This document shows, in pieces, positions 48,743 through 59,440 of a stretch of 64,000 nucleotides of DNA. Made by a program: the position numbers and the translations under genes. Position 1 is the first letter of the stretch. Every line of letters begins with the position of its first letter. Source of the DNA: Beta vulgaris subsp. vulgaris. Taxonomy: Eukaryota > Streptophyta > Magnoliopsida > Caryophyllales > Amaranthaceae. Below the pieces are notes generated by a model. The model had not been told where the DNA came from and did no database searches. It was given only the letters and a program-made list of their open reading frames with translations. The stretch spans positions 22,994,622 through 23,058,621 of the forward strand of contig NC_079208.1 of NCBI RefSeq assembly GCF_026745355.1. Reading direction: 5' to 3'.

Positions 48743-50325
48743 TCGTAAGGAAAATGCATTATTTTTTGCATGTTATATCGTGCTCATATTATTATTCATT
48801 AGCCAAAAGATAGTGTTATTATGCATAATGCATATTTAAAATATTTCTTATGTCAGTATATGATGTTGCTTGTTAGTAGTGGTAGATATGTGCGTGGATC
48901 ATGAATATGGATATTTTATGTTGCTCCTATTAACAAGAAAAGCCCCAACATATATTTGGGTACCAAAAAAAAAAAAGAACTTTCTTATTTTGCAGGTAAT
49001 GTGAAAGGAATTGAGATATCTTGATGTAGAGGTTAGTTGTTTCTAGAAAGTAGTTCTAGACATGAGTTATATGACTACGAAATCTAGAAAAAGTATGTAA
49101 AGGTGAACATATTTCCTAGGAAATTGGGTAATAATCTTTACATACTATATATCTTGGTCATTATTATTCTCAAATTTGATTTTCGATTTAATACATGATT
49201 GTAGAAGGTTGTGAAAGAGAAGTTGTTTTAGGATTGTTACATATATATGAATTATTTCAATCTAACTTCACTTCAAGTTTTGGTGCAAGTATAATTATAT
49301 TTTGTTGGTTTGTCTACAGATATAATTAATATTGGTAAAGGAACTTATGGATGTAATAAGAGAATGATCGTCAGTTCCTCTGAAAGGAACATACGTATTG
49401 ACACAACTAAATTGATTCAAACGAACTCTAATATAATCACACGAACATAGTAATTAAGCATGAATCAACATTTAACTGATACTCATGTCCTAATGATAGC
49501 ATAAGTTCAAGGATAAAATTTAGGATTTTTTTTTTAAAAAAAGGATTTTGACTAAGTTAAATCATTTTAAAGAATTTTTTTTTTATAAAAAGTTTTAAAT
49601 AAAAAAATTAATCTTTTATATTTAAAGAAAAACCTTCTTAGATATTATTAAAAAGAACTAAAATTTATTTTTTATGCTGAACAATTTCCTAGAATTCAGG
49701 AAAGTGAGATACTAGATATAACACGTTCAATTGAACGTATACAAAGTGGTGCATGATGTGTTTGTTCCTCACGGAAAGAAACAACGTGTAAATCCATGAT
49801 CCTATGATCTAATCTCGCGTTTAATCCAAATAATCGACTATTATATAGGATCTTAATTGATGAAGCTTTAACTGTACCTGACTAAGTGCTTAAGTGAGTT
49901 AAGTAATTAAAGTCTCAGTGCATTTATTCTCTTATAATAGCCAATTGTTCCTATTGTCTACTTATTTTATTTCCATTAAATTAAATGCATAAAATCATTT
50001 TTTAAAAATCAAGAAACATTGACTATTGATTTGAAGAAAGCGATGGTAGACTAAGATTAGTGGAACTGTTAAATGGTATAGAAACATACCAACATTAGGC
50101 ACAAGTTCCAATTCTTTTGAAATTAATCTTAGTTCACTTGAACAAAGCAGAAGTTCCTTTTCATATGAGACTATACTTTTTAAGGAACTTTATTTCATTA
50201 TATGCTTTAACTATATTATCTCTTTTGACTAACCTACAAATATTAAAATGCACAAATAATTTCTTTTTGGGTTCACTTTACGGATTATATTTCTTAGTTT
50301 ATGACAACCCAAAATGAAGAAACAA
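48743..50325. other. U6 AT-rich segment
   Basis: Same as 19606-21190 with minor run-length changes. No gene supported. Confidence 0.55.
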
Positions 50326-51106
50326 ACAATATTTAGGGAGGGGAACAACTCGTAAGATATAGCTCGACAACGAGTGTTCCAAGCATATGATGATAGACAA
50401 ATCAACATTACTCTCGCTATATGCTTATGATGAAGGAACTGTAGCTTCCGAAACCAACGTAAAATGGTAAGTGTTTATGCTAAAATTTATCGCTTACGAC
50501 GAAATTAAAGTTGTGGGACGTGTTAACCAGATTATGTTAAAGACAATACGACAAAGATTGTAAAGGGGATCAAAGGGGATGAACATACGAAAATGGTGAC
50601 GCGGAAAACCCCAATAAAGATGGGTAAAAAACCGCGGGTGGTTGGATATCCACCAAACTAATATATTTTACTATCTTTCTTTGTGACTTGACTGTCGTTA
50701 CAAGAATGCTAAGTTCTCTCTAGCGTTTTTCCAATAATGTTGTGTAAAAAACTCGTCTAAGACCTCTCCCTCTTTTATATGCCTTCTTCTTTTTCTTGGC
50801 TTTTTCAATGAATACAGAAATAAATCTACTAATTATTACGTTTATTCTTATGCTTCAATCATGGTGATCTCCTTCACTTATGCTCCAACGTCTTGATTCA
50901 CGCTCCTCAACGGCTCAATTTATGGCTTGTTATACTCCTTCCTTATTTAGCCGGACTTTTACTCTTTAATGCCCCAGCTCTAATCTCACGTCCTCTGCTG
51001 CGTCTTCGGGTCTTAATTACTTCGTAGCTATGTCAGATGGTATCATGTCATCGAGTCATCGCGTCATTGAGTCAATGTCATCCTGTCAAAAAATTCAGCC
51101 ATAACA
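50326..51106 (-). repeat. U6 Tat LTR remnant
   Basis: Starts TGTTATGG on the - strand at 51106. Internal blocks as in U2, with a shortened CTCTCCCTC run near 50765. Left limit approximate. Confidence 0.65.
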
Positions 51107-51600
51107 GTTTGCCCCCAATTGTTGAAATCGGGGTGACACAAAACCCATGAGACAATTGTAAAAAATTTCTTAAATTAAAAGAAACTCTGTCAATGTCATT
51201 AGGAAATCAAAAATCACAAGATAAGTCTTACTTTTGTCAGTTTATAGAAAAGATTTCCAAGGAAACACAAGGAAGGTAAAGGAGATCCGTTCGAGCGGTT
51301 CATTTTTTGTAGTTCAAGAGTCTCAAACTACAAAATTAGTTTTTGTTTTTTAAATTGTCGTTTTAATTATAACCGTTGGCCCAATTGTCATGATTACTTC
51401 TTGTTGGTATAAATAACTAAGGCAGTTTTAAATAACTCAATCTTCACTCCAATTTCATCAAATCTTCCTCTCTCTTTAAGTAAGGCAACTTCCTTAACTT
51501 CTATTATTCTCTCCGCCGGAAAAATCGATCGTTTGACACCAGGTAATTTCATACTTTTTCGTTTTTCCCTTTAATTCGCTCTACTACTTCTACTGTTTTC

Positions 51601-53499
51601 ATGGCACCTAGTAGACGTAGCATTAGGACCTTTGTAAAGAACCAAGAAAAATCGAAATGGAAAGAGAAAGCTGTAGATCCGAGGGTAGAGAATGAGGATG
51701 AACTGTCACGATGTATGAGGAGGACCTTTTAAGGTTCTTAGATTTAGGGAATTTGCCCGAAAGAACTGTCATTAGGAACGCTGAGTCTGACGAACCACCA
51801 TAATTATGTCCTCCCAAATGGGTAGTGTTCTATGAATACCCTTTCAAGATAGGTCTTAGACTTCCCTTCACCCCTCTAGCAAGGGATCTGATGCAAATTT
51901 ACCAAATCAGTCCTGGGCAAATTATGCCCAAGTCTGGAGGATTCTTAGTGTCATCGACAGGGTAACATCGTCATGAGAAGAGGCCTTCACCCTTCACGAC
52001 CTACTGCTGCACTACGAAATTAGGGTTAAAGCAAAAAATAGGATAGCCCTACATGCAAAAGCGAGGTTAGAACCTCTGGTCGGGGGAATTCAATCAAATG
52101 ACAGAGGTTGGAAGAAGGTTTGTTTTTGTGAAGAGGTCGTCGCTAGGGGAAGCCGGGACGTCTTTGGTTGGCGGCTGGAACACCGAAGGTGTGTTTAATT
52201 TCAGTCTTTTTAAGTTCGTACTGTGTCGTTAACACTACTCTTACATCGTTTTTACTGCAGGTCTTAGCCCTAAACTACTGTCGCATCGCGACGAGTCTTA
52301 GAGTCTTTGTGACAAGTTTTTGAAGGTACCGGAGGAAGATAGGCAGTTCCATAAGGATTTTATTTGCTTCTCAAGACAGTTGTTCATCTATGGCATCTGG
52401 TTAGTCTATCTGTCTTTTACTTTTAAGTAGGACTTTCCAAGGAAGAACCTCGCGTTACTAACTCTGGTACCTTTTTGAACAGGTTCATCATAGTCACGTC
52501 CTAGGGGGAGTTTGAATGGTCAGGCGCTAGCTGAGATGCTGCGCAAACGTAAGAGGGAGTCCTCTATTGACGCGGCGTCCCTGTCGTCAGCGTCAACAAA
52601 GAAGGACACAACAGTCATCGTCCATTTGGGCGATGAACATGACGCCGTGTCTAAGGCGCGCAAAACTGACTTCCTGGCCCCTCCAGACAAGAGCGGGCCT
52701 TCCTACTCTGTGACCGTCCCTAACGACTTCATGTCGTTGAAGAGGTCCATATGGCCTGAGGCTGACAGGTTCCTTTTTCCCAGTGCCATGGAGAGGATCA
52801 AGGACCATACTCTTCCTCGCATGATGTCGGACGGGCTAGAACTTCTATTTCAGGTATAGACGCTTGTTTTTCCTTTGCGACACTAATATGCGATTTATGA
52901 TAGTGACTTACGATTCTCCGAATGACACGCATCGTGTCTCTTTTTTTTGCAGTCTTCTCAACATCTCCTGATGGCTAAGAGGGAAATTTCATCTCTGCTA
53001 AAGGGTCATCTGACCATGAAGCAGAGAATGGAGAAGGCTGAAATGGACGCAAAGTCCAAAGACGCTGAAGTGGAGTCTTGTAAGAAGACTATGAAGGAGA
53101 TGGGGGACACTCTCAAGAAGAATGAGGAGGAGCTGGAAGAGATCAGGCAGAAGGCCTCTAAGCTGGAAGAATCTTCGCGTGAGGAGATCACGGCACTCCA
53201 GGCGACCGTTGACGCACAGAAGAATGAGCTGGACATGCTCGAGGCTGAAGTGACAACTAGGGTCCGGGCTAAGTTGATGCAGCAGTTTCTGATGAAGAGG
53301 ACGGCGTCGTGGACGCCACCAGAAGGACATCGACCTAGTCCTCAAGTACATGGGATCCATGAAGGATCTGATGGACGAAGAGGACTTGGTTGCGACGGCG
53401 GACTCTTCATCAAAGGTTGATGAAAACGCCTCATCTTGTGCCAGGTTCATAGCGTCAGACGTGCCACCTGACTCTGAAACTGAGAAGGAAGCTCCAGCC
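51601..53499 (+). pseudogene. U6 extra gene, 3' end replaced by element 2
   Basis: Exons 1-3 as in the other type B units, with the shared TAA, TGA and TAG. One base is lost near 51707 (CTGTCACGATG), others near 51929 and 52117, and one is gained at 53320 (GCCACCAGAAGG), which shifts the coiled-coil exon. The codon series SETEKEAPA is interrupted at 53499 by the LTR. TATA box at 51408. Confidence 0.85.
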
Positions 53500-53691
53500 T
53501 GTAATACTCCGTATTTTTATACTAATTCCGTACTAATTAAGAAAATATAAAAGAATTAATAAAAAAAAGGTAATTTAATTTATTTACAAGTTAATAGGAA
53601 TAAATTATTAGTAATATGAATTTGTTAGGAATTTCCGGAATTTTAAAAGAGTAACCTAATCGACCTAGGGTTACTACCTTTTGGAAGGGAG

Positions 53692-53700
53692 TATAAAAAG
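53692..53700 (+). promoter_or_regulatory. TATA box of element 2 LTR
   Basis: TATAAAAAG, with AAACCCTAAACC about 35 bases downstream and a CT-rich stretch after it. The same box occurs in the 3' LTR at about 62741-62749. Confidence 0.75.
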
Positions 53701-54585
53701 AAAAGGAGAGGGAATTTCAGAAAACCCTAAACCTTTCTTCTCCCTCTCCTCAGCCGACATTCACCTCTCTCCTTCTCTCTTTTTCGAATTTTTCTCTCTC
53801 TCAGAATTTCCTCTCTCTCTCTCGGATCTCTCTCTCTCTCTCTCAGATTTTCTCTTCTCTCTCGGGATTCTCTCACCGTTTTTCTTCGTTGGCTTCGTGC
53901 GAAAATTCCGACGAAGGCTACGAGTGGTGTCGCGCACAAGGGTTGGTGCGAAGAGTTCTGTCGGTGTTTGAGGGTCGCGCGGGCGTGGTCTCGAGTGGTG
54001 CGAACTCGCGCTGCGAGCGAGAGGGTGTGCCGAGGTTGCGAGCGACGAGGTGTGCCGAGGTTGTGGTTCGAGGTTTTGGTACGAAAGGCGTGCGGGTGTG
54101 TCGAAGGTGTTGTGCGAAGGGTCGAAGGAGTTTGGTGCGAAGAGTTGTGCGGTGATTCGAGGGAGTCGTGCGTGTGTTGTTGTGCGTAGGTCGAGAGCGA
54201 GCGAAGGGTGCGTCGCTGCTGTGCGCGCCAGCGAACCGAAGAAGGCTCGAGTGGGGCTGTGTGGCGAGCGAAGGCCACCGGAGTTCCGTCGCCGGAATTT
54301 TGTGCCGGCGAAAGTCAGTGGTATAATTTTGTACTTAACTTAGTATGTCAGTTTATTAATTATTCTTATATTTACTGTTTCGTAGTTAAGAAAGGTTTGT
54401 AAATTATATTAATAATTAGAGTGTTTAGTAATTTATTAGATTGTTAACTAGTTAAGTTATTGTTCTGTTTTAAGTATAAATTCTGGTTAGGTTTGTAATT
54501 GGAATAAGTTGGAAGTAGGAAAAGTGTGCTTATTATTAGTTACATTATTATTGTTTCATGAGTAATCTGTTTCATGAAATCTGAC

Positions 54586-54728
54586 TTTGGACATGGAACA
54601 TACCTTTGGACATGGAACTTACCTTTTGGACATGGGACTTACTTTGGACATATGACTTACTTTGGACATATGACTTACCTTGGACATATGACTTGACTTT
54701 TGGACATAAGACAGGCTGGACTTATGAC
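54586..54728 (+). repeat. TTTGGACAT repeat cluster in 5' LTR
   Basis: TTTGGACAT or TTGGACAT followed by GGAACTTACC or ATGACTTAC recurs about seven times with a period of 18-21 bp. The matching cluster in the 3' LTR is at 63628-63771, with small differences (CTACTC for CTTAC). Confidence 0.85.
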
Positions 54729-56099
54729 ATTTTGGATTGGTAAAATAGTGGACTAATGTTACTAAATAACTTAGTTATTCACTAATTCTGACTTCTAAAA
54801 GACGTTAAATTCACTAGATTAGAATTATAACGAAAGTTCTGGAATAAGGTTTTAACTATTGCGTAATTCGAATCGTTAGATCGTTATGGTCTTAGTACGT
54901 AGTAGTTGTTAGTGTTATCAAGGACGTAACACTAAAGCTTTGTTTTAACGATTTAGGTCCCAATTTCATAAGCGGCTCGTTCTATTAAGTCAGCGAAAAT
55001 TCTCCGTTACAAGGTACGTACGCGTACCAGTTTACTTTCAAAGCTTAGTATCATGTTTAGGTTGCAGTTCATGTTATTGGAACCTAGTACCATGATAGGG
55101 AACATTTGATTGTGATTGTTTGGTTAGACGTTTATAACGTGAAATCAATATGATGCATTGAAATATGTTGCATTGAAATGCGAAGTTCTATCGTAGTGTA
55201 ACATCAGCATTATTAATCTGATCTATAGAGTAACAAGAGTGTTACTAGGGATAAGATTGAGTTTGGTAATTAAGAGAGTATGTAAATGACTCCTTAAAGT
55301 TATAAAAGAATGATTGGTAATAAAGAAGATTATGGCGATACTTGTAGTTGGACTCCCTACAAGTATAGAACAATGGGGGAGTGTAGGACTTGTCCTACAC
55401 TCCTACGCAGGCCTACTGTGACGACAGTAGTGTCCTTATATTTTGATAACTCAAGTAGGCGGAAGGTTCCGTTCGATCTTGGGGGTATGCATACTAAGGT
55501 GATGGGTGTGAGACGGAACAAAACCGTATTTGCATTTCATCTAATAGACCAAGTTGTCTATTAAGGATTCAGTAGCCCGTATGATTCTAGTAAGATGACG
55601 GTGCCCGTTCGATGCCAAATAATGAAAGATTAAAGGATGTGAGATAACGTAGGTTCATAAACAGTTGTAATGTATGCATCATTTATGTTCATATAGTTTC
55701 AATGGTTCATTACGTACTCAGCATAGCTGACCCTGTTGTTATTATGTGTTTGTTGTCCTGTGATGAACTATTGATACTTCAATGGGGAGCAGACTAGGTG
55801 AGCTGGTGCTGCTGCATGACATCAAGCATATGGGGCTAGACTGTAGTTTGAAGTTAACTTTTGGTTTGATCATTAATGAATTTTATAGAACATTTTACAT
55901 GGTTTGAGTTTGAATAAAGGGGTCTCTATGATTCCCGAGTTGTAATTACATTTTCTATTCCGCTGCAATTTGGTTTTGAGACAATGAATTTGAGTTACCG
56001 TATTTCTAATTATGCCTTGCGTTCCATCGCGGCGGTAACACTCCCAAAGTCGATGCGACGTAGCTTAGACGTGTATGGATTTTGGGGGTGTTACAAAAC

Positions 56100-56112
56100 T
56101 GGATTCAGAGCC
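56100..56112 (+). other. Variant primer binding site of element 2
   Basis: TGGATTCAGAGCC begins five bases after the LTR end. The canonical initiator-Met site is TGGTATCAGAGCC, so the two bases TA read AT here. It may be a mutated site or a family variant. Confidence 0.75.
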
Positions 56113-56445
56113 AGAAGCTCCTATTTTCAAAGACTTTTCGAAACGATTTCAAAACGGGTAGTATGGGCTAGGAGCATATAGATCATGTCATATGCATTAA
56201 GTCATAGGCATGTTATCATTGCACTTTGTTTGTATCTCGAACTTGTATGTACTCTCTGTGTAATTGAAATGTGAAAGGTTCTTGAAATCTTCAAATGTGA
56301 CTAGATTAAGAGAGTGTACAAAGATAGGTCTAAATTGATTAGACTCAAAACTTATTTAAGTATAAAAACTATTTTATTTGATTCAAATGAGCATTTACCT
56401 CTTTACAAAAACTTAGACTATTCTATTTTGTTTTTACTTTCACAG
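56113..56445 (+). other. Leader of element 2
   Basis: About 330 AT-rich bases between the primer site and the first long ORF. It ends with a polypyrimidine run and CACAG just before ATG 56446, which looks like a splice acceptor. A donor could not be chosen. No other signal seen. Confidence 0.5.
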
Positions 56446-57378
56446 ATGGTTCACGACATAGGCTGTAGGGACTTTTTGATGAAACAAGTAGGGGAAGACT
56501 GGGATATGTGGTTCTTTAAAATGAAGTCTGCTATGGATTACAGAATTATGCAAGGGGAACAATGGTTACGATCTGAGGGCTCTAGGATACACTTCATGCT
56601 TCGTTATGTTCCAGATATAGAGCCATATAGATTTGTTCATCGTAGGTATGGGGATATGTGGACTCCAGAAGGGTATTTCAATAGGAATAAGCATACCTAC
56701 GGATATCCAGAACCTGCCTTCCGAAAAGCACTTCCTCACTGACCTTAAATACTGCGAGAATGAGTGGAGGGTTCGTGAGACCAGGGGTCAAAACCCTTCT
56801 ACTTCATCTGAAAGGGAAAGTTCGAGCAATAGGGCCATAGATGGGAATTCTGAGAACCCAGGGGTCATACCTGAACCGCCATCAGCACCTGTGGCAAAAG
56901 GCCAAGATACCAGCCATTTGAGGATGAGTTAGTGCCGATGACTTTCAGAATCTTAGGACAGTCACTTACGTCTCTGATGATGAAAGGAACAATAGGACCT
57001 TCATTATAGTGTTGGGTGGGGTCCAGGTTGTACCAGGGTTACATGGGGAGGATGATGATGATGAGCCACCTCCACTAGAGGATATACCAGTTGAGGAAGA
57101 GGACCCTGCTGAGAATGAAGACCCTGTTGAGGATGAGAATCCTGTTCAGGAAGAGGATCCCATTGAGGCGGAGGATCCCGAGAGGAGGATCCCATTGAGG
57201 AGGAGGATCCCATTGAGGAGGAGGATCCCATCGAGGAAGAAGACCCGAGGAAGACCTAGGACCCATACTAGAGGATATATTCTTTGAGGACGGCGAGCCT
57301 GAGGCAGATGAGATTGACCTTGATGGAGGGATGGAGGATTCTGGATCAGAGGATGAAGCTCACCGTCTTGGCCCATAG
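56446..57378 (+). pseudogene. Unrecognised pre-gag ORF with acidic tail
   Basis: From ATG 56446, MVHDIGCRDFLMKQVGEDW opens about 100 aromatic-rich codons (WDMWFFKMKS, DMWTPEGYF, YGYPEPAFRK). After a one-base shift near 56730 comes a Ser-rich linker (STSSERESSSN). After another near 56925 comes a strongly acidic tail with an EEDPI/EDEDP-type repeat (57080-57245) and DLDGGMEDSGSEDEAHR, ending at TAG 57376. A shift at about 57180 breaks the repeat. It would be about 310 residues. It resembles no gag or pol domain known to me. It may be an accessory protein of this family or a captured host segment. Chromoviruses usually have gag directly after the leader. Confidence 0.6.
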
Positions 57379-57739
57379 TTCTTTTGAACATATATGTAGG
57401 ATTAGGATTTTTGTTTTATTTTGATCGTTTTTGTTCATTTGTTATGTTAGGGATAATAAGGCTTGCATGCCGATTAGGGAGTAACATTATTTGATTATAT
57501 AATATATATATATAGTATTTCTTTACAAATATTACATTCCCATTTTCAATAATAGTGCATAGTATTATCTTTATTGTTAATTATGGCATCTTATTTTGGA
57601 TAATTGTAATGCAAGTCAGTACAGACTTAAAGGTGTTCGCAATATATGTTGATATGTTAAATGTGTATTCGTTGAATAAGTTAAAAAAAAAATTATGTGT
57701 AAGTCACTGAAATAGCTACTATGTTAATTTCAGCGCAGA
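57379..57739 (+). other. AT-rich stretch before gag of element 2
   Basis: Contains a TATATA run (about 57500-57515) and ends AATTTCAG a few bases before the gag ATG, which looks like a splice acceptor. No coding signal. It may be an intron joining the pre-gag ORF or leader to gag. Confidence 0.5.
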
Positions 57740-58680
57740 ATGGTTCGATCGGGAGGCGCCCCTGACACCTCTCTTAACATCGAGCAATCGATACGTGACC
57801 TAGTACAGATTACAGCCAACTTAGCCCAAGGTCACAGCCGGGATGGTGGACCTATCTGAAAAAGTGGCCCGTAGGAACCCACCTATACTAAATGGAAAAG
57901 GGGGACCTGAAGAGTTGGAAAACTGGGTTGGGGAATTTGATAAGCTTTTCTTCACCTAACCTGTCCTGACGAGAAAACAGTGCCCTTAGCTAGTTACTAT
58001 CTGCAGGGGGATGCCCATTTCTGGTGGACCCAGGCTAAGGACAACCTTCTCAGCCAACCGGGTTTCGGGTGGGAAACTTTTAAAAAGGCCCTAAGAGACA
58101 AGTACTACCCTCCGTATCTTAAGAAACAAAAAGCCCAAGAGTTCATGATGCTGGAACAAGGGACCATGTCGGTAGAGGAATATTACCGAAAATTTATTGA
58201 ACTGATGAGGTTTGCCCCAGAGATTGCCCCTACTGAGGAGGCTAAAGCCTCACGTTTTGAATTGGGACTTACCCTTGACCTGCAGGGTAGACGGGGGGAG
58301 ATACATTCACCTCTCTGGACCATGTGTTTGGCAAAGCTGCCCACCTTTATGCTATCAGGAAAAGGGAGGAAGGGGGTAAGCTGGGCGAGAAACGTAAGGA
58401 TAACCCAAACCCTGAGGGCCAAAGTTTGAGAAAAAGCACAACGGGAACCAGAATAATCAAAACCCTCAGAGAAATTTTGGTAAGGGACCCAACAATAACC
58501 CTAATCCAACAACAACAACAACAACAACCGCAACAATAACACCAATAACCGCAGACCTGAGCGTGTATATCGGTGTAGAAAGTGCCCGAACAACCACCTG
58601 GTAAGGATTGTGAGGGTAACAAGGTTGAATGCCGGGAATGTGGGAAGATGGGGCATAGAGCCTATGAATGCTATTCGAAA
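57740..58680 (+). pseudogene. gag: Gag of element 2, frameshifted
   Basis: ATG 57740 opens MVRSGGAPDTSLNIEQ. The frame is lost near 57855 and 57955. The gag core is clear: LASYYLQGDAHFWW, QPGFGWETFKKALRDKYYP, SVEEYYRKFIELMRFAPEI and FELGLTLDLQ. Further shifts occur at about 58295. An Asn/Gln-rich stretch (AACAACAACA, 58508) precedes the nucleocapsid, where the first zinc knuckle (CPNNH…KDC) is split by an indel at 58590 and the second, CRECGKMGHRAYEC, is intact (about 58635-58675). Confidence 0.9.
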
Positions 58681-59440
58681 AACAAGCTAAACCCCAATGG
58701 CCAAAGGAAGGGGAACTATGGGGACAAGCCCCGAAACGGAAATGGTAACGGGAATGGTAACGGGGGAGGTAATTACAATGGGAATTCTAACTATTCCAAG
58801 CCCGCTACCAATACCAGCAACCAAGTCTCTAATGCTAACAATGCAACTAGTTCCCAAGATAAGGGCAAAGGGAAGCTGTACATGATGACGGCTAGTGAAG
58901 AAGAGGCTCGTAGAGACGTTGTCACGGGTACATTTTCTATCAACTCCACTCCTGTTAAAGTTTTATTTGATTCTGGAGCATCCTTGTCATTTATTGCCCA
59001 TGCAACTGTTAGAAATTTAACATTGGTCGAGTCTGAGTCGATTTCTATGCCTATAGTCATTCCATCTGGGGAGACTGTTAATTGTTCTAAAAGATTCCTA
59101 AAAGTGCCATTAAAGATAGGTGAGGGATACTTTCCCTCTGATCTGATAGAGTTTAACTTATCAAACCTAGATATCATTCTGGGGATGGATTGGCTTGGGA
59201 AGTACAGGGCTAAGATAGATTGCGATGCGCAAAAAGTGGAACTAAAGGACCCTTTGGGGAAAAGAGTGTCATATAGGAGGATACCTCGAGAACCAGGAAT
59301 TAAAGTTATCAATGCGTTACAACTTAAGAACTACGTAGACAAGGGTTGGCCCCTATTTATGTGTTCAGTGAGAAGAGTGGAGGATGATCCGTTAAGGCCT
59401 GAAGATGTGCCCATAGTCCGAATTCCAGGATGTCTTTCCT
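58681..59440 (+). pseudogene. Nucleocapsid tail and aspartic protease of element 2
   Basis: Continuous with the second zinc knuckle: a Gly/Asn-rich spacer (GNGNGNGNGGGNYNGN), then the protease with VLFDSGASLSFIA (catalytic Asp about 58972), NLDIILGMDWLGKY and the linker toward RT. Open from 58582 to 59440. The final shift (CCGAATTCCAGG, about 59422) separates EDVPIVR from the DVFPEEIPG linker that starts RT. This is the best-preserved protease in the window. Confidence 0.92.

Larger units (their letters stand above)
12253..53499. repeat. Head-to-tail array of six ~7.73 kb units (U1-U6)
   Basis: The extra-gene start ATGGCACCTAGTAGACG (or its decayed form) recurs at 14733, 22470, 30197, 36161, 43870 and 51601, and the boundary TCGTAAGGAAAAT at 12253, 19606, 27334, 41011 and 48743. 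Complete units measure 7728 (U2) and 7732 (U5). U1 is 7353 because of one 373 bp deletion. U3 and U4 are shortened by a gap, and U6 is cut by element 2. Units are nearly identical by eye. Each joins AT-rich DNA to a Tat element lacking everything upstream of RNase H, so this is a segmental tandem duplication, not a row of separate insertions. Confidence 0.95.
48743..53499. mobile_element. Array unit U6 (type B), cut by element 2
   Basis: Runs from the boundary to GAAGCTCCAGCC in the last exon, where element 2 begins. The rest of the unit (end of the extra gene, spacer and pol) is expected to the right of element 2, outside the window. Confidence 0.95.
53500..56095 (+). repeat. 5' LTR of element 2
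   Basis: TGTAATACTCC … GGGGGTGTTACA, 2596 bp. A TATA box lies 192 bp in, then a CT-repeat stretch (about 53745-53880), a GC-rich segment packed with GTGCGA-type words (about 53890-54320), a cluster of TTTGGACAT repeats (54586-54728) and AT-rich sequence to the end. Open frames in the GC-rich part have no domain and differ in frame between the two LTRs. They are best read as untranslated leader. Confidence 0.93.

Noticed and set aside
53350..53550. Frame crossing from the U6 extra gene into the LTR
   Set aside because: It is an accidental fusion created by insertion of element 2.
53889..54343. Several Cys/Arg/Val-rich frames in the GC island of the element 2 LTRs
   Set aside because: They overlap in several frames, change between the two LTRs with one-base indels, and have no domain. 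They are composition effects of GTGCGA words.
55310..55564. 84-codon frame in the 5' LTR of element 2
   Set aside because: No domain, sits within the LTR and has no start context. The corresponding part of the 3' LTR is outside the window, so it cannot be compared.
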